Assembly (NCBI GenBank): GCA_026898455.1
Contig: JAPKLW010000155.1
Location: 719,408-783,407, forward strand
Length of the DNA: 64,000 nt
Direction: 5' to 3'
DNA from: Plectranthus barbatus
Taxonomy: Eukaryota; Streptophyta; Magnoliopsida; Lamiales; Lamiaceae
The position numbers and the translations under genes are program-made. The notes under the pieces are model-generated. The model was not told where the DNA came from and did no database searches. It worked only from the letters and a program-made list of their open reading frames with translations. Positions 55,981-64,000 of this stretch are shown here, one piece after another (position 1 is the stretch's first letter; each line of letters begins with the position of its first letter).

Positions 55981-56249
55981 TTCAGTAAAAGCAGTCCGAA
56001 GCTTTTTGGGCCATGCTGGTTTCTATAGAAGGTTAATCAAGGACTTTTCCAAGATAGCCAAGCCACTTTCAGAACTGTTAGAATAGGACAGGAAGTTTGA
56101 TTTCAGTAGTGAGTGCATGAAGGCATTTACTAAGCTGTAAGCTGCACTAATTACAGCCCCTGTAATGCAACCACCCAACTGGGATGAACCTTTTGAGCTA
56201 ATGTGTGATGCAAGTAACTCTGCGGTTGGAGTAGTGTTAGGACAGGAGG
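55981..56249 (+). pseudogene. Truncated RNase H of element G
   Basis: VRSFLGHAGFYRRLIKDFSK and the later PFELMCDASNSAVGVVLGQ block, with the catalytic Asp, identify RNase H. The domain stops at GVVLGQ, where the DNA continues as LTR. Stops at 56084 and 56138 break the frame. Confidence 0.88.
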
Positions 56250-57345
56250 AAGAGGATTTTCTCTCTCCGGGACCATCTGAAGACAAAGATAAAGCCCATT
56301 TTTTATCTTGTCTGCTGGGAGGACAGGTGTCGCAATGGGAGCCGAACTCTTGTCTGGAGAGAACTATGACATTTCTACACGTGGATGCATCCTAGAGAAG
56401 AGAAAGAGATCAACGGTGTTGGGAGGAGATGCAAAAAGTATCAACCAAGGAGGATTGGACACACAACAATAGAACACTTCAGAACACACGAGCGGAGAGA
56501 ACACGGGGATATTGAGCAACAACTTGAAGGAGAAACCATTGGAGCGAGAGGGATCATCATCGATTGTTTGATTTTAGATTTTGAGTTGTATTTGATAATG
56601 AATGATCTTCTATTTCTTTCTATATCTTTTGCAAGTATAAGCTAACTTTATTTAACACTTGGGTTGTGGGAACAATTCACTTTCACTGGATTAAATGTTA
56701 TAACCATGTTTCGTATGACTGAACTTCTCTTCGATCTTGTTTATACTCATTTCTTGAGCACGACAGTGGATAGAAACATATCACTTATGGAGACCAAAAG
56801 GTAAAATAGGCCGAGGAGAACTTAGACGATTGTGTTAATCCCATAGGCATATGAGATAATTCAACTTAAGAGGACTGGATTCATTGGTGTCGTCACTTGA
56901 ATACTGTGGTAGGCATAGACATATGAAACCCGGTAGGACAGTGTAGATCTAGTGGGACGACAGTTCGCTTGGCAGGTTAAGAAAAGTTCTAAGGTTCAGT
57001 TGCATGCGAGACAGAAGCTCTAGCATATAAGAAAGCAGAAGTAAATTGTATTTCATGACCCGAGTGTGCCCTCTTTATTATTTGTGAACCAGTTTACATG
57101 CTATATGTTTATTCTGTGGAACAAGAAGTATTATTAATTTTAGTTTTGTTAGGAATGATAGTTTATGCATATTTATGTTTTGAGTAGAAGTTATTCACAA
57201 ACACCCCTTCATTCACAAACAATTCTTAGTGCACAATTTAGAAACTCACTCCCTTGGGTTCGATATCTGGTCTCACTTGACTGTATTACTTGTAGATTGC
57301 GTATACTTGCGCATTGGTTCTTTAGTCACACTAAAGCACAAAACA
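56250..57345 (+). repeat. 3' LTR of element G, 5'-truncated
   Basis: This matches 51207-52300 to the LTR end (GCACAAAACA). The first 250 bp or so of the LTR are missing. The junction with RNase H sits in a shared GGACAG..G.AGAAGAGG-type purine stretch (56240-56255 against 51195-51210). Confidence 0.9.
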
Positions 57346-57350
57346 CTGGT

Positions 57351-57729
57351 CATACAGAACCACGACACGAACCTCCACCGGAGAGACCCTTTTCACTTTG
57401 GCCTATGTTACAGAGACAGTAACCCCGATCAAAATTATTCAAGGGAGCCCTCGGGTTGATTTGTTCGATTAAGAAGTCAACCAGCATAAACAATTCGAAG
57501 CCCTGGAGTGCGCTGACGAATCATGAATTGAAGCCTCTAGAAGGATGGAACTAAGACAACGAGTTGTGGAGAAGTTTTATAACAAGTCTGTCCGATTAAG
57601 ATCATTCCAAGTATGAGATTGGGTTCTCTGCCAAGTTTTTCAAAATACATAGGAATCGAACGCTGGAAAATTCTCAACCACTTGGGAGAGGCTCTACATC
57701 GTGTCGGGAGTCGTGGCCAATGGTGCTTA
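57351..57729 (+). pseudogene. Integrase of element F, continuation after G
   Basis: SYRTTTRTSTGETLFTLAYV (about 57352-57411) is the conserved end of the integrase core, followed by RMELRQRVVEKFYNKSVRLR and SFQV, and by the C-terminal LYIVSGVVANGAY block. Stops occur within. The gene is cut at 57729 by solo LTR J and resumes at 59187. Confidence 0.88.
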
Positions 57730-59186
57730 TGTAGGGATTTTCAGTGAACCGAATCACAAAAACCCAAGTGAACTGGATCGATTTATGGATATTGCATATA
57801 ATCAAAATTCACAATAAAAGCCTAGCATGCTCCTATGAATTTAATTTAATTCGTGGATTGAGAGATTACCGTAAATTCGTAGAGTCTAATCCGATCTTTT
57901 GCGTTTGAATATTCCCTTTGATTCAACTACGCGATTCGATTAAATCTGCGGAAACAGAAATTTGAAATCCAATCTCTAGATAAAATTGAAAATTAGAGAA
58001 AAAGGAAGAAGGAAAAATCTTGTTCTCCAGATCAGATCTTCAGGGCTGTATCCCAATGTTGTTCAGATCTGCTACTGGTGAGGATTCCACAGATATGTAT
58101 CAGTAGGCCAGAGTCAAAATTCCTTCTCCTCCCTCTACTGCATGCGCTGCCCTCTCTCTCTTTGATCTAGGGTTTCAACTAACTTTTAGTGTTATGAAGT
58201 TGCTAGGGTTTCAAAGAGTGAGAGGTCTATTTATTACACCCAGGGTTTTATCCCTAATGGGCTATTGGGCTCAAATCAGCATATTTAATTGGGCCAGTCC
58301 TGGGACCTAATGCAAATAATAAAGTGGGCCTATAAATTAATTAATTCCCATGTCCACAACCCAATACACAATTAATTAATTAATATTAATTCTTTTTCAC
58401 CACATAATTAATACTGACCTACCCCTTTATGGTAACGTTATGAGAACGGGCTGCATTAATTGAGAATCCCCATATTTAAGGTTACCGGACATTCATTAAT
58501 TAATCGGAGCTTCTGACAAGCTCTATATACAATTAATTAATATCTTATTATTTCTAAGTAGTACCACTCAATCCTTATCACTCGTGCCCGAACTTAATCA
58601 GCCTGCAGGACTTTGGCACGATGAATGTCATTGAGCTCCTCAGGGAATGTCCCCATCGTATTACTCGGATATGGTTACCTAAACCCAGTCTCAAGTAGTA
58701 CTACACGAACCGCTGTTACCCAAGATGCGGATATACGAGCACGTTACTCAGGCTCTCCACCATGGCCAGTCAAAGCAACAGTCAATCCGTGCAAACCCCT
58801 GAACCATCGTTAGGGTTTGGACTCAATTAATAACGAGATCTTGTATTCGTTGATGTTAGACAGTCGAATATATCTCACTGCGGTCCATCAATACGCCACC
58901 CTTGCGTACCAGCATGTCAAGTAACCAAGACAGACTACTTATTCCGATAATGCGCCATCCGGACAGACGTATCCTCATACGCTGTCTCGGCTGTGATCAG
59001 GTTTATGTCTCACTAGGTCAAGTGATCATACTATCTTCTGCGATCTACTACACGCCGTATGATCGTCCCTATCGGTGAGACAAGAGGATACCATTGTTAC
59101 ATACATGTAAGTTTGTTTGACAGATAGGAGAAATAAACCGTTGTATACTCATTATAATAAATACTTTCAGTATATAAAACCCATTA
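57730..59186 (+). repeat. Solo LTR J, copia type, TSD GCTTA
   Basis: The 1457-bp segment starts TGTAGGGATTTTCAGTG and ends CCCATTA, flanked by GCTTA (57725-57729 and 59187-59191). It has no internal region. The end is not the canonical CA, but the duplication is exact and the integrase frame rejoins perfectly when J is removed. The region near 59015-59030 (CTAGGTCAAGTGATCATACT) is typical of copia LTRs. A diverged copy lies at 640-1230. Confidence 0.82.
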
Positions 59187-59267
59187 GCTTACCAATTAAA
59201 AATAGTCGACGGGAAGAATATTTCGAATGCATGGAATGTGAAGTATTTAAAGAGGTTTTACTTTTGA
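59187..59267 (+). pseudogene. C-terminal end of integrase of element F
   Basis: After the GCTTA duplication the frame reads YQLKIVDGKNISNAWNVKYL and KRFYF followed by TGA at 59265-59267, matching the usual end of Tat-lineage pol. It continues NGA at 57729 without a gap. Confidence 0.9.
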
Positions 59268-59440
59268 TCTTGGCTTTCATAGTTCTAATTGTTATAGTAA
59301 TATGGAGATGTAATTTAATGTTAAAAGCCAATGTACGCTTGATTTTGCAAAAACAATGTGCAACATTCGAGTACGGGTTCAAAGTCTTAAAAAAAACAGC
59401 AAAAAACTTAAATTTGCAAAAAAAAAGACGAGCGAGAAAT

Positions 59441-61462
59441 TTAGACGTTATTCTGATCATTTTGTTTATTGTTATTTTTCAGATTCTCATCCTGGTTCAC
59501 CAGCTCCTCCTCTCCCTTGGAATCTTGAGTGGGCGCTAAGAAGCCGAGGTCCAGTTCAGGGTATTTCTGTTGAACAAGCTCTAGCAGTTGCGAACTGACC
59601 ATGCCTTGCATGGCTTCCATCTCCAGGATGCCGATCGGTGCATCGAACAACTCGTACAGGTTAAAGCCTTCCCCTTCCTTCCTATTTCGACGAAGGGCAT
59701 CCTCTGACTCCTTCAATTTCAAATCCATTGCATCTTGCGAAATTTCGAGAGCCCTGACTTTTGCCTCCAAATCAGCAACCTTCGAATCGGCTACCCCCTA
59801 CGCATCCTCAAGTTCAGACACCCTAGCGTTGAGCTCGACCATCTCCTGCAACAAAGTTGTTGTTGAGTAGCTGAAATTTCGATGAGTTGGCGACGGCTTT
59901 AGCTTGAAGGGCGGCGAGCTCCTCCATCTCGACCTTCACCCTCTTGAAGGAGGTTCTCGACTCAGCGGCTTGTTGCCTCCATGTATGCTCCGACATCGCA
60001 GACGCGAAGTAGTCAGCTCTTAACCCTACAAAACCCTGACAGATTGTTATAGAAAGAACCGTCAGAAATGGTGCAAAGTAAAACAAGGATAAAGAGTCGC
60101 AAAAATGAAGAATTGACTAACCAAGATCAGCTTCCGAAAGTGGGAGAGAGCCTTCTCAATGGCAGTTTTTGGAGACGACCAAGGTGGACCCATCAGAAGG
60201 GTTTTGATGAAACCAAGAACGTCCTCGTCGACCGTAGGAGTCCGTCGAGATGACACTGGAAGGGCATCATCCTGGGCCTTGTCAAAGTCGGTTGGGTCAA
60301 ACTCTAGAAGGTTAGTACCCTCATCAGCAAATTCACCGTCTAAATCCACAATGGTCTTCACGGAGCCCCCCGGAATAGTGTCGGCAGGCTCCTCGAACTA
60401 CTTCCTTAGACGTTTTTCTACCGAGTCTCAATGATGGTGGGTTGCACTTGAGACAAGGAGTCCTCAGGAGCATCGGTCTGCACTTTTTTCTGTGAAGCAG
60501 TTGTTGGTTCCTTCCTAGCGTTCGGCGGGCCAATATTTTGCGATGTGGTAGTTTGTGTCATGACCTTGGCCTCCAAAGTCTTCTTGGTGCTGTTCTTTTT
60601 CTTCTTCTTGCTTTAAGCAAAAATTTGCAATGCAGCTCTGGTCAATCTTTCCATCTCTTCGTGTACTCCCTCAACGTCTACGTAACGGCCTCGCCTGATC
60701 AATTCAAAATATCTATCCTCAACAGCGTAAGCACGAGCGATCCTTTCAAGCTCCTCATCAGTCAAGATCACCTTTTTGCGAGCTAGATAAGAAATAGAGT
60801 AAGAAATTGAGAGTAAACCATGCTCGTCAAATAAAATATAGAAAGCTTACATGTCAGTTCCTAAAGGCTGCCCTTGATCCGCGGCATATCTTCAGGAACC
60901 TCAAAGTAAATGAAGTGTTGGCCCTAGTGTTTCATGTTCATCGGGGTCTTTTTAACTAGAGGTTCAAAATGGTGATACCTTTCCGAGAAGTAGTAGTAAC
61001 TTTGTTTCGACTTGTGCACGAGTGTGTAAAGGTCGACGAACTCCCTGACTGTCGGTTTAGTTAACCCTACCTTCCTAAAAACTAGTAGAGTCCCTAGCAT
61101 GTTGAACCAGGCTACGTGGGCTAGCTGAATGGGGGCTAGTCCGTAATATTCTAGAACCTCGAGAAAGAAGGGATGTAGTGGGAGATTGACACCCCCTTCC
61201 TAAACCCTAGTAGAGAAGGAGGCAAAACCTAACGGTGGGCAGTGCGGACAATCACCGGGACCAGGTGATAGGGCCTTGATCTTAGGGGATTTACGATATT
61301 CTGTAAAAAGATGGGTGAGTTTGGTTTCATTTATGCACGAACGGGCGTTGACTAGTTTTCCCTTGAATTAAGTATCGTAGCCCGCTCGAAAAACATCGGG
61401 GTTGGCTTTGAGGGTTCAGAGCTACTGGTGGAAGACAGGGCGGGATGTGAACCGTCAACCAT
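59441..61462 (-). pseudogene. Antisense gene of element F (putative gypsy-type transposon protein domain)
   Basis: On the minus strand, starting at an ATG at 61462 (MVDGSHPALSSTSSSEPSKP), a decayed multi-part gene runs to about 59441. The core at about 61200-60850 reads LPLHPFFLEVLEYYGLAPIQ, LAHVAWFNMLGTLLVFRK and FVDLYTLVHKSK, which matches the plant domain called putative gypsy type transposon (PF04195). Two in-frame TAG stops there are probably TGG changes. Downstream are DEELERIARAYAVEDRYFEL, a Lys-rich linker, and coiled-coil segments (59770-59441). Candidate introns with GT...AG ends lie at about 60850-60788 and 60122-60029, because coding sense continues across them. Tat/Retand elements are known to carry such a gene opposite to pol; its role is unknown. 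Confidence 0.72.
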
Positions 61463-62192
61463 ATCTGAATTCCTCGATTAAACTAAAGGAGTTCTTGGAA
61501 GAGAAACGAAAAGAAATCGAGCTGATAAAAGTGGTTACCATCAAATCATGATAGGAATGGAGGTGCGTCGCCGGAGATTCGCCTTCAAAGTTTTGGGAGA
61601 AATCAAAAATTTAAAATGGTTGACTATCCCTCCTTCCTTGGATTTATATCAAGAAAGAAAGAAATCGAAATGTCTTCTTGGGAAACGAGATCTCTCCGAA
61701 CACGCCCACGATTGTTGTGCGACACGTGGCGTGGGTAGTTAATACGATTAACTCAAAAGTCCCATCGAATGATGTTCGACGAATATATAATACGCGTCAA
61801 ATTTCTGAAGCTTCTATAAAACACATGGCAAAGTTCGTTGAATAAAACGTCATTTAAAACCCTCTCGCATCGGCAAGGCCATGGGGAAGGTCCGCATTTG
61901 ATTCCGTAGAGAACACAAGCGGGGCCGATCTTGACCATAAACAGAATATAGAATTCAGATCGTGCCAGGAATGGAGCATAAGGGAAACGTAAACTCCCCT
62001 TCGTTCTATTCTGGGTTGACGGAAGGAAGAGTCAGATGAAACCCCTTATGTTGATCCCAAATAACTTAAATACAAAAAGGAGAAGGTAGAATCTTTCGAC
62101 TGTTGATCCGAGAAGTATCAAATTGAAATGAATAACCTCGATCTAAAACTCCCCGAGAGCCTAACAGGATTCTCGAGGAGTTTGGGGGCTGT
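61463..62192 (+). other. Non-coding end of element F with polypurine tract
   Basis: No domain is seen on either strand; this would be the promoter side of the antisense gene and the 3' untranslated region of the sense transcript. GAGTTTGGGGGCTGT just before the 3' LTR is the polypurine tract. Confidence 0.65.
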
Positions 62193-62551
62193 TGTTGAGC
62201 CCCAAAATATTGATTCTCAAAATTTTGTGTCAACTGCTTGGCTTCGAACCGCGGGAAGAACCAGGGAGGTAGAGTATATTTGTTGAAAGAGCTGAGACGA
62301 TGATGACGAGTTGTCCGACTCCTTTATTGTTCGATGAAGATAGCCGACAAATGATCAATAGATGGAGCGTCGGCTGTAACCGATCATTTAGAAACCAACC
62401 GGCGGCCTTTATGGCAGTAACGCCCTGCCAACTTATCATTGATACAATTATTTATATTAAATGTCATAATGTAATCGTTAGATAGTCTTTTGGTTTTTTG
62501 ATATAAAATAAAAAAGGAGAGTAAGAAAAAGGCTCTCGTTTTGTTCATCAT
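62193..62551 (+). repeat. 3' LTR of element F, 3'-truncated
   Basis: It matches 45645-46020 from TGTTGAGCCCCAAAATATT to TTTTGTTCATCAT, then stops. The last 45 bp or so present in the 5' LTR are absent and replaced by about 20 bp of unmatched sequence (62552-62571) before the 139-bp repeat. Confidence 0.9.
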
Positions 62552-62571
62552 CTGGAGTACTTCCTAGATTC

Positions 62572-62710
62572 ATTTAAAACTAATCAATTTATTAAAATGT
62601 ATATAGTATAAGTCATTGAACAACAAAAATTATATAGTAGAGTGTTCAATCACTTGTTCAACTATGAGAAATTAACCGATGATTGAATTGATTAATTCTT
62701 TATATGAGCA
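62572..62710. repeat. 139-bp direct repeat flanking element F, right copy
   Basis: This is the partner of 45506-45644, in the same orientation and without length change. It runs on without interruption into TAATAAAAGATAATATTGAA, the expected continuation of the original target. Confidence 0.93.
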
Positions 62711-62860
62711 TAATAAAAGATAATATTGAATACTGAACATGAAATCAAATATCATATAAGTTTTACTTAAAATAGTATAATCACATCAGATGGGATGGGT
62801 TCTTGCAGAGATTGCCATCTACTGAAAAAATATATATAAATAACTGATGGAGCCTAAGGT
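62711..62860. other. Unassigned AT-rich sequence
   Basis: Flanking sequence to the right of F. No feature is seen. Confidence 0.4.
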
Positions 62861-63055
62861 GCAGTTTTAGAGCAAAATCCAATTAGTATTCCTAGTGAGC
62901 CTATGACGAGAGTAAGGACCCAGAAGCTAAGAGATGGATTGCATTTGCTGATTAAAGATATTTGGGCTCAAGAATTATTCAAGAAGCCCGTGGGAGTTGA
63001 AAATCGATTTAGGCCAAAATGGATTAATTTAATTATGACATTTGGACTTAATTGA
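62861..63055 (+). pseudogene. C-terminal remnant of a chromovirus-type pol
   Basis: From 62861 an open frame reads SIPSEPMTRVRTQKLRDGLH and then LIKDIWAQE, ending with TGA at 63053-63055. The PMTR...K...L...IW pattern resembles the conserved end of gypsy chromovirus polyproteins (GPMTRARAK-type). Upstream in frame is a TAA, and no integrase is present, so only the tail survives. Confidence 0.55.
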
Positions 63056-63577
63056 TTTTATTTGGGCTTGGTTTTGTTTTAATTTTGAATTTATTTAGTT
63101 ATTAGATTTTATTTACTTTTTAGATGTTATTTTCAAGATATACATGTTGTATATCTTGAAAGATTTGATATGCTTTTCAGATTTATTTTCCTATATGGAT
63201 TAAAAGTAGAGATTTCGTTTTTCACACTATAAATAAGGTTGCTTATTTTCGAAATAAACTTCGTTTTCAGTTTAATAGTATTCATGAGTTTTAATTCTCC
63301 AATTATGTGAAAGCTAAAGAATTTATGTGGATTACCTTGAAATTCAAATTGACTTATCAGCCGGACTTACACAATTGATTGTGGTGTCTTCCACGGTTCT
63401 GTGTCATTAGTTCTTCAGCTTTTTGGGGCGTATATGAGATTCGTCTGGAATACGTTATTTGAAGGGTCGAATTAGGGTTGCTAGACTTCCACCATTCGTC
63501 GTTTCTAGTTCCGTTCGAGTCGTTGTTAACTCGTATTCCTGGGATACGATCGTTACTCATCGACGAAGGTCGTATCA
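63036..63577 (+). repeat. Probable 5' LTR of element K
   Basis: The right end, GTATCA at 63577, is followed after three T by an exact Met-tRNA primer site, which fixes it as an LTR end. The left end is uncertain; TGACATTTGG at 63036 is one possibility and would give 542 bp. A TATA-like CTATAAATAAGG at 63226-63237 fits a promoter. No partner LTR is in the window. Confidence 0.55.
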
Positions 63578-63580
63578 TTT

Positions 63581-63594
63581 TGGTATCAGAGCCA
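63581..63594 (+). other. Primer-binding site of element K (Met-tRNA)
   Basis: TGGTATCAGAGCCA is an exact canonical site complementary to initiator Met-tRNA, used by chromoviruses and copia elements alike. Confidence 0.88.
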
Positions 63595-64000
63595 GGTTGT
63601 GTCTCTGTTTTATTTTCCTTCCTATTCAGTTTGTGTCTTGTTTATTATGTCTTGTGTCAAAAAAAAATCGTGTCTTATCTATCGTCATCTTTATCAACAT
63701 GTCTGCATATTGATTCATATTTTGTGTCATACGTTTGTCTGTCCAATCTCATCGACTCGTGTCTAGTTGTGTTAGTGTCTTAGTTTCGTACAATTTGTTT
63801 TTTTTTTTTTTTGTCCTTGTTTAGTGTCGAATCAAGAAAAAATAAAAATAAATAAAAAAATAAGAAGATATTGCGAGTTGGGTCGAGTTGGGATTGTATT
63901 TGGGATGAGGGTATCTTGAAAGATATTGTTACATTCCTATCATATTTTTTCATCATATCCATATCATATAAACATTCCATCCTTATCACATAAATCTCAA
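63595..64000 (+). other. Leader of element K, running off the window
   Basis: T-rich untranslated leader with runs such as TGTGTCTTGT and poly-T/poly-A stretches (63799-63812 and 63834-63865). The gag start is not reached before the window ends. Confidence 0.5.

Larger units (their letters stand above)
50943..57345 (+). mobile_element. Athila-like gypsy element G with internal deletion, TSD YTGGT
   Basis: G is 6403 bp, starts TGATAACTC and ends AAAACA, flanked by TTGGT (50938-50942) and CTGGT (57346-57350), one base different. It contains a 5' LTR, an Asp-tRNA type primer site, gag, protease, RT and part of RNase H, then runs directly into the interior of its 3' LTR. The rest of RNase H, integrase, any extra ORF and the first 250 bp or so of the 3' LTR are deleted. 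Confidence 0.9.
45645..62551 (+). mobile_element. Tat-lineage gypsy element F with antisense gene
   Basis: F has a 5' LTR (45645-46062), a primer-binding site, gag, protease, RT, RNase H, a second RNase H domain, integrase, an antisense gene, a polypurine tract (TTTGGGGGCTGT, 62181-62192) and a truncated 3' LTR (62193-62551). The dual RNase H and the opposite-strand gene after integrase are Tat/Ogre/Retand traits. Insertions G and J interrupt it. All genes carry stops and frameshifts. It lacks a 5-bp target duplication and has a 139-bp duplication instead. Confidence 0.88.

Noticed and set aside
51340..57459. Repeated open frame (MHPREEKEINGV) as a possible small gene family
   Set aside because: Both copies are in the two LTRs of element G, so they are duplicates by LTR identity; no domain or codon evidence supports a protein.
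59117..59598. Plus-strand frames of 80-140 codons with hydrophobic segments as a membrane protein
   Set aside because: They overlap the end of F integrase in another frame and the antisense gene; the hydrophobicity comes from AT-rich non-coding sequence.

Overview
This is repeat-dense nuclear DNA of a flowering plant, probably a eudicot. It is AT-rich, has no recognisable intact host gene, tRNA or rRNA, and nearly everything that can be assigned is a Ty1/copia or Ty3/gypsy LTR retrotransposon, a solo LTR, or a Helitron-like element. One 10-base assembly gap lies at 35827-35836. Positions and repeat units were read by eye; lineage names (SIRE-, Athila-, Tat-, Tekay-like) rest on motifs and architecture, not on a database search.

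The left two-thirds (about 1.2-44.2 kb) is one nested stack. Copia element A is the oldest layer. It is cut by a solo gypsy LTR (S1, 5395-6793, TSD ATCGT) and, 87 bp further on, by SIRE-like copia element B (6881-43937, TSD CAAAG). B is itself cut three times: by Athila-like non-autonomous element C in its 5' LTR (8093-14237, TSD TGTGG), by the related minus-strand element D in its reverse transcriptase (19430-28470, TSD GAAAT), and by a TGTAAT...ATTACA solo LTR, E, at its polypurine tract/3' LTR junction (34604-42392, TSD AAATT). E in turn carries two adjacent Helitron-like insertions, H1 and H2. Removing the inserts rejoins B into a roughly 14-kb element with gag-protease-integrase-RT-RNase H followed by a very long decayed 3' reading frame that ends in an uninterrupted 484-codon coiled-coil stretch. 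Removing S1 and B restores A's RT reading frame across both junctions.

The right part (45.6-62.6 kb) is Tat-lineage gypsy element F, with dual RNase H and an antisense gene. Athila-like element G is inserted in its integrase (50943-57345, TSD YTGGT) and copia-type solo LTR J near the integrase C-terminus (57730-59186, TSD GCTTA). F has a damaged 3' LTR and is flanked by a 139-bp direct duplication instead of a 5-bp TSD. The last kilobase holds the tail of a chromovirus-type pol, an LTR, and a Met-tRNA primer-binding site (element K) running off the window.

All pol genes are broken by stops and frameshifts. The reading frames still open are D's gag (439 aa), C's capsid-less gag-like frame (374 aa) and the coiled-coil end of B's 3' gene. 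The most unusual pattern is that several of these families carry their own short self-complementary word, repeated many times in the LTR just upstream of the TATA box (B, C/D, S1; also E), and in B and D repeated again inside the element. The two LTRs of C, and those of D, differ by whole repeat units.
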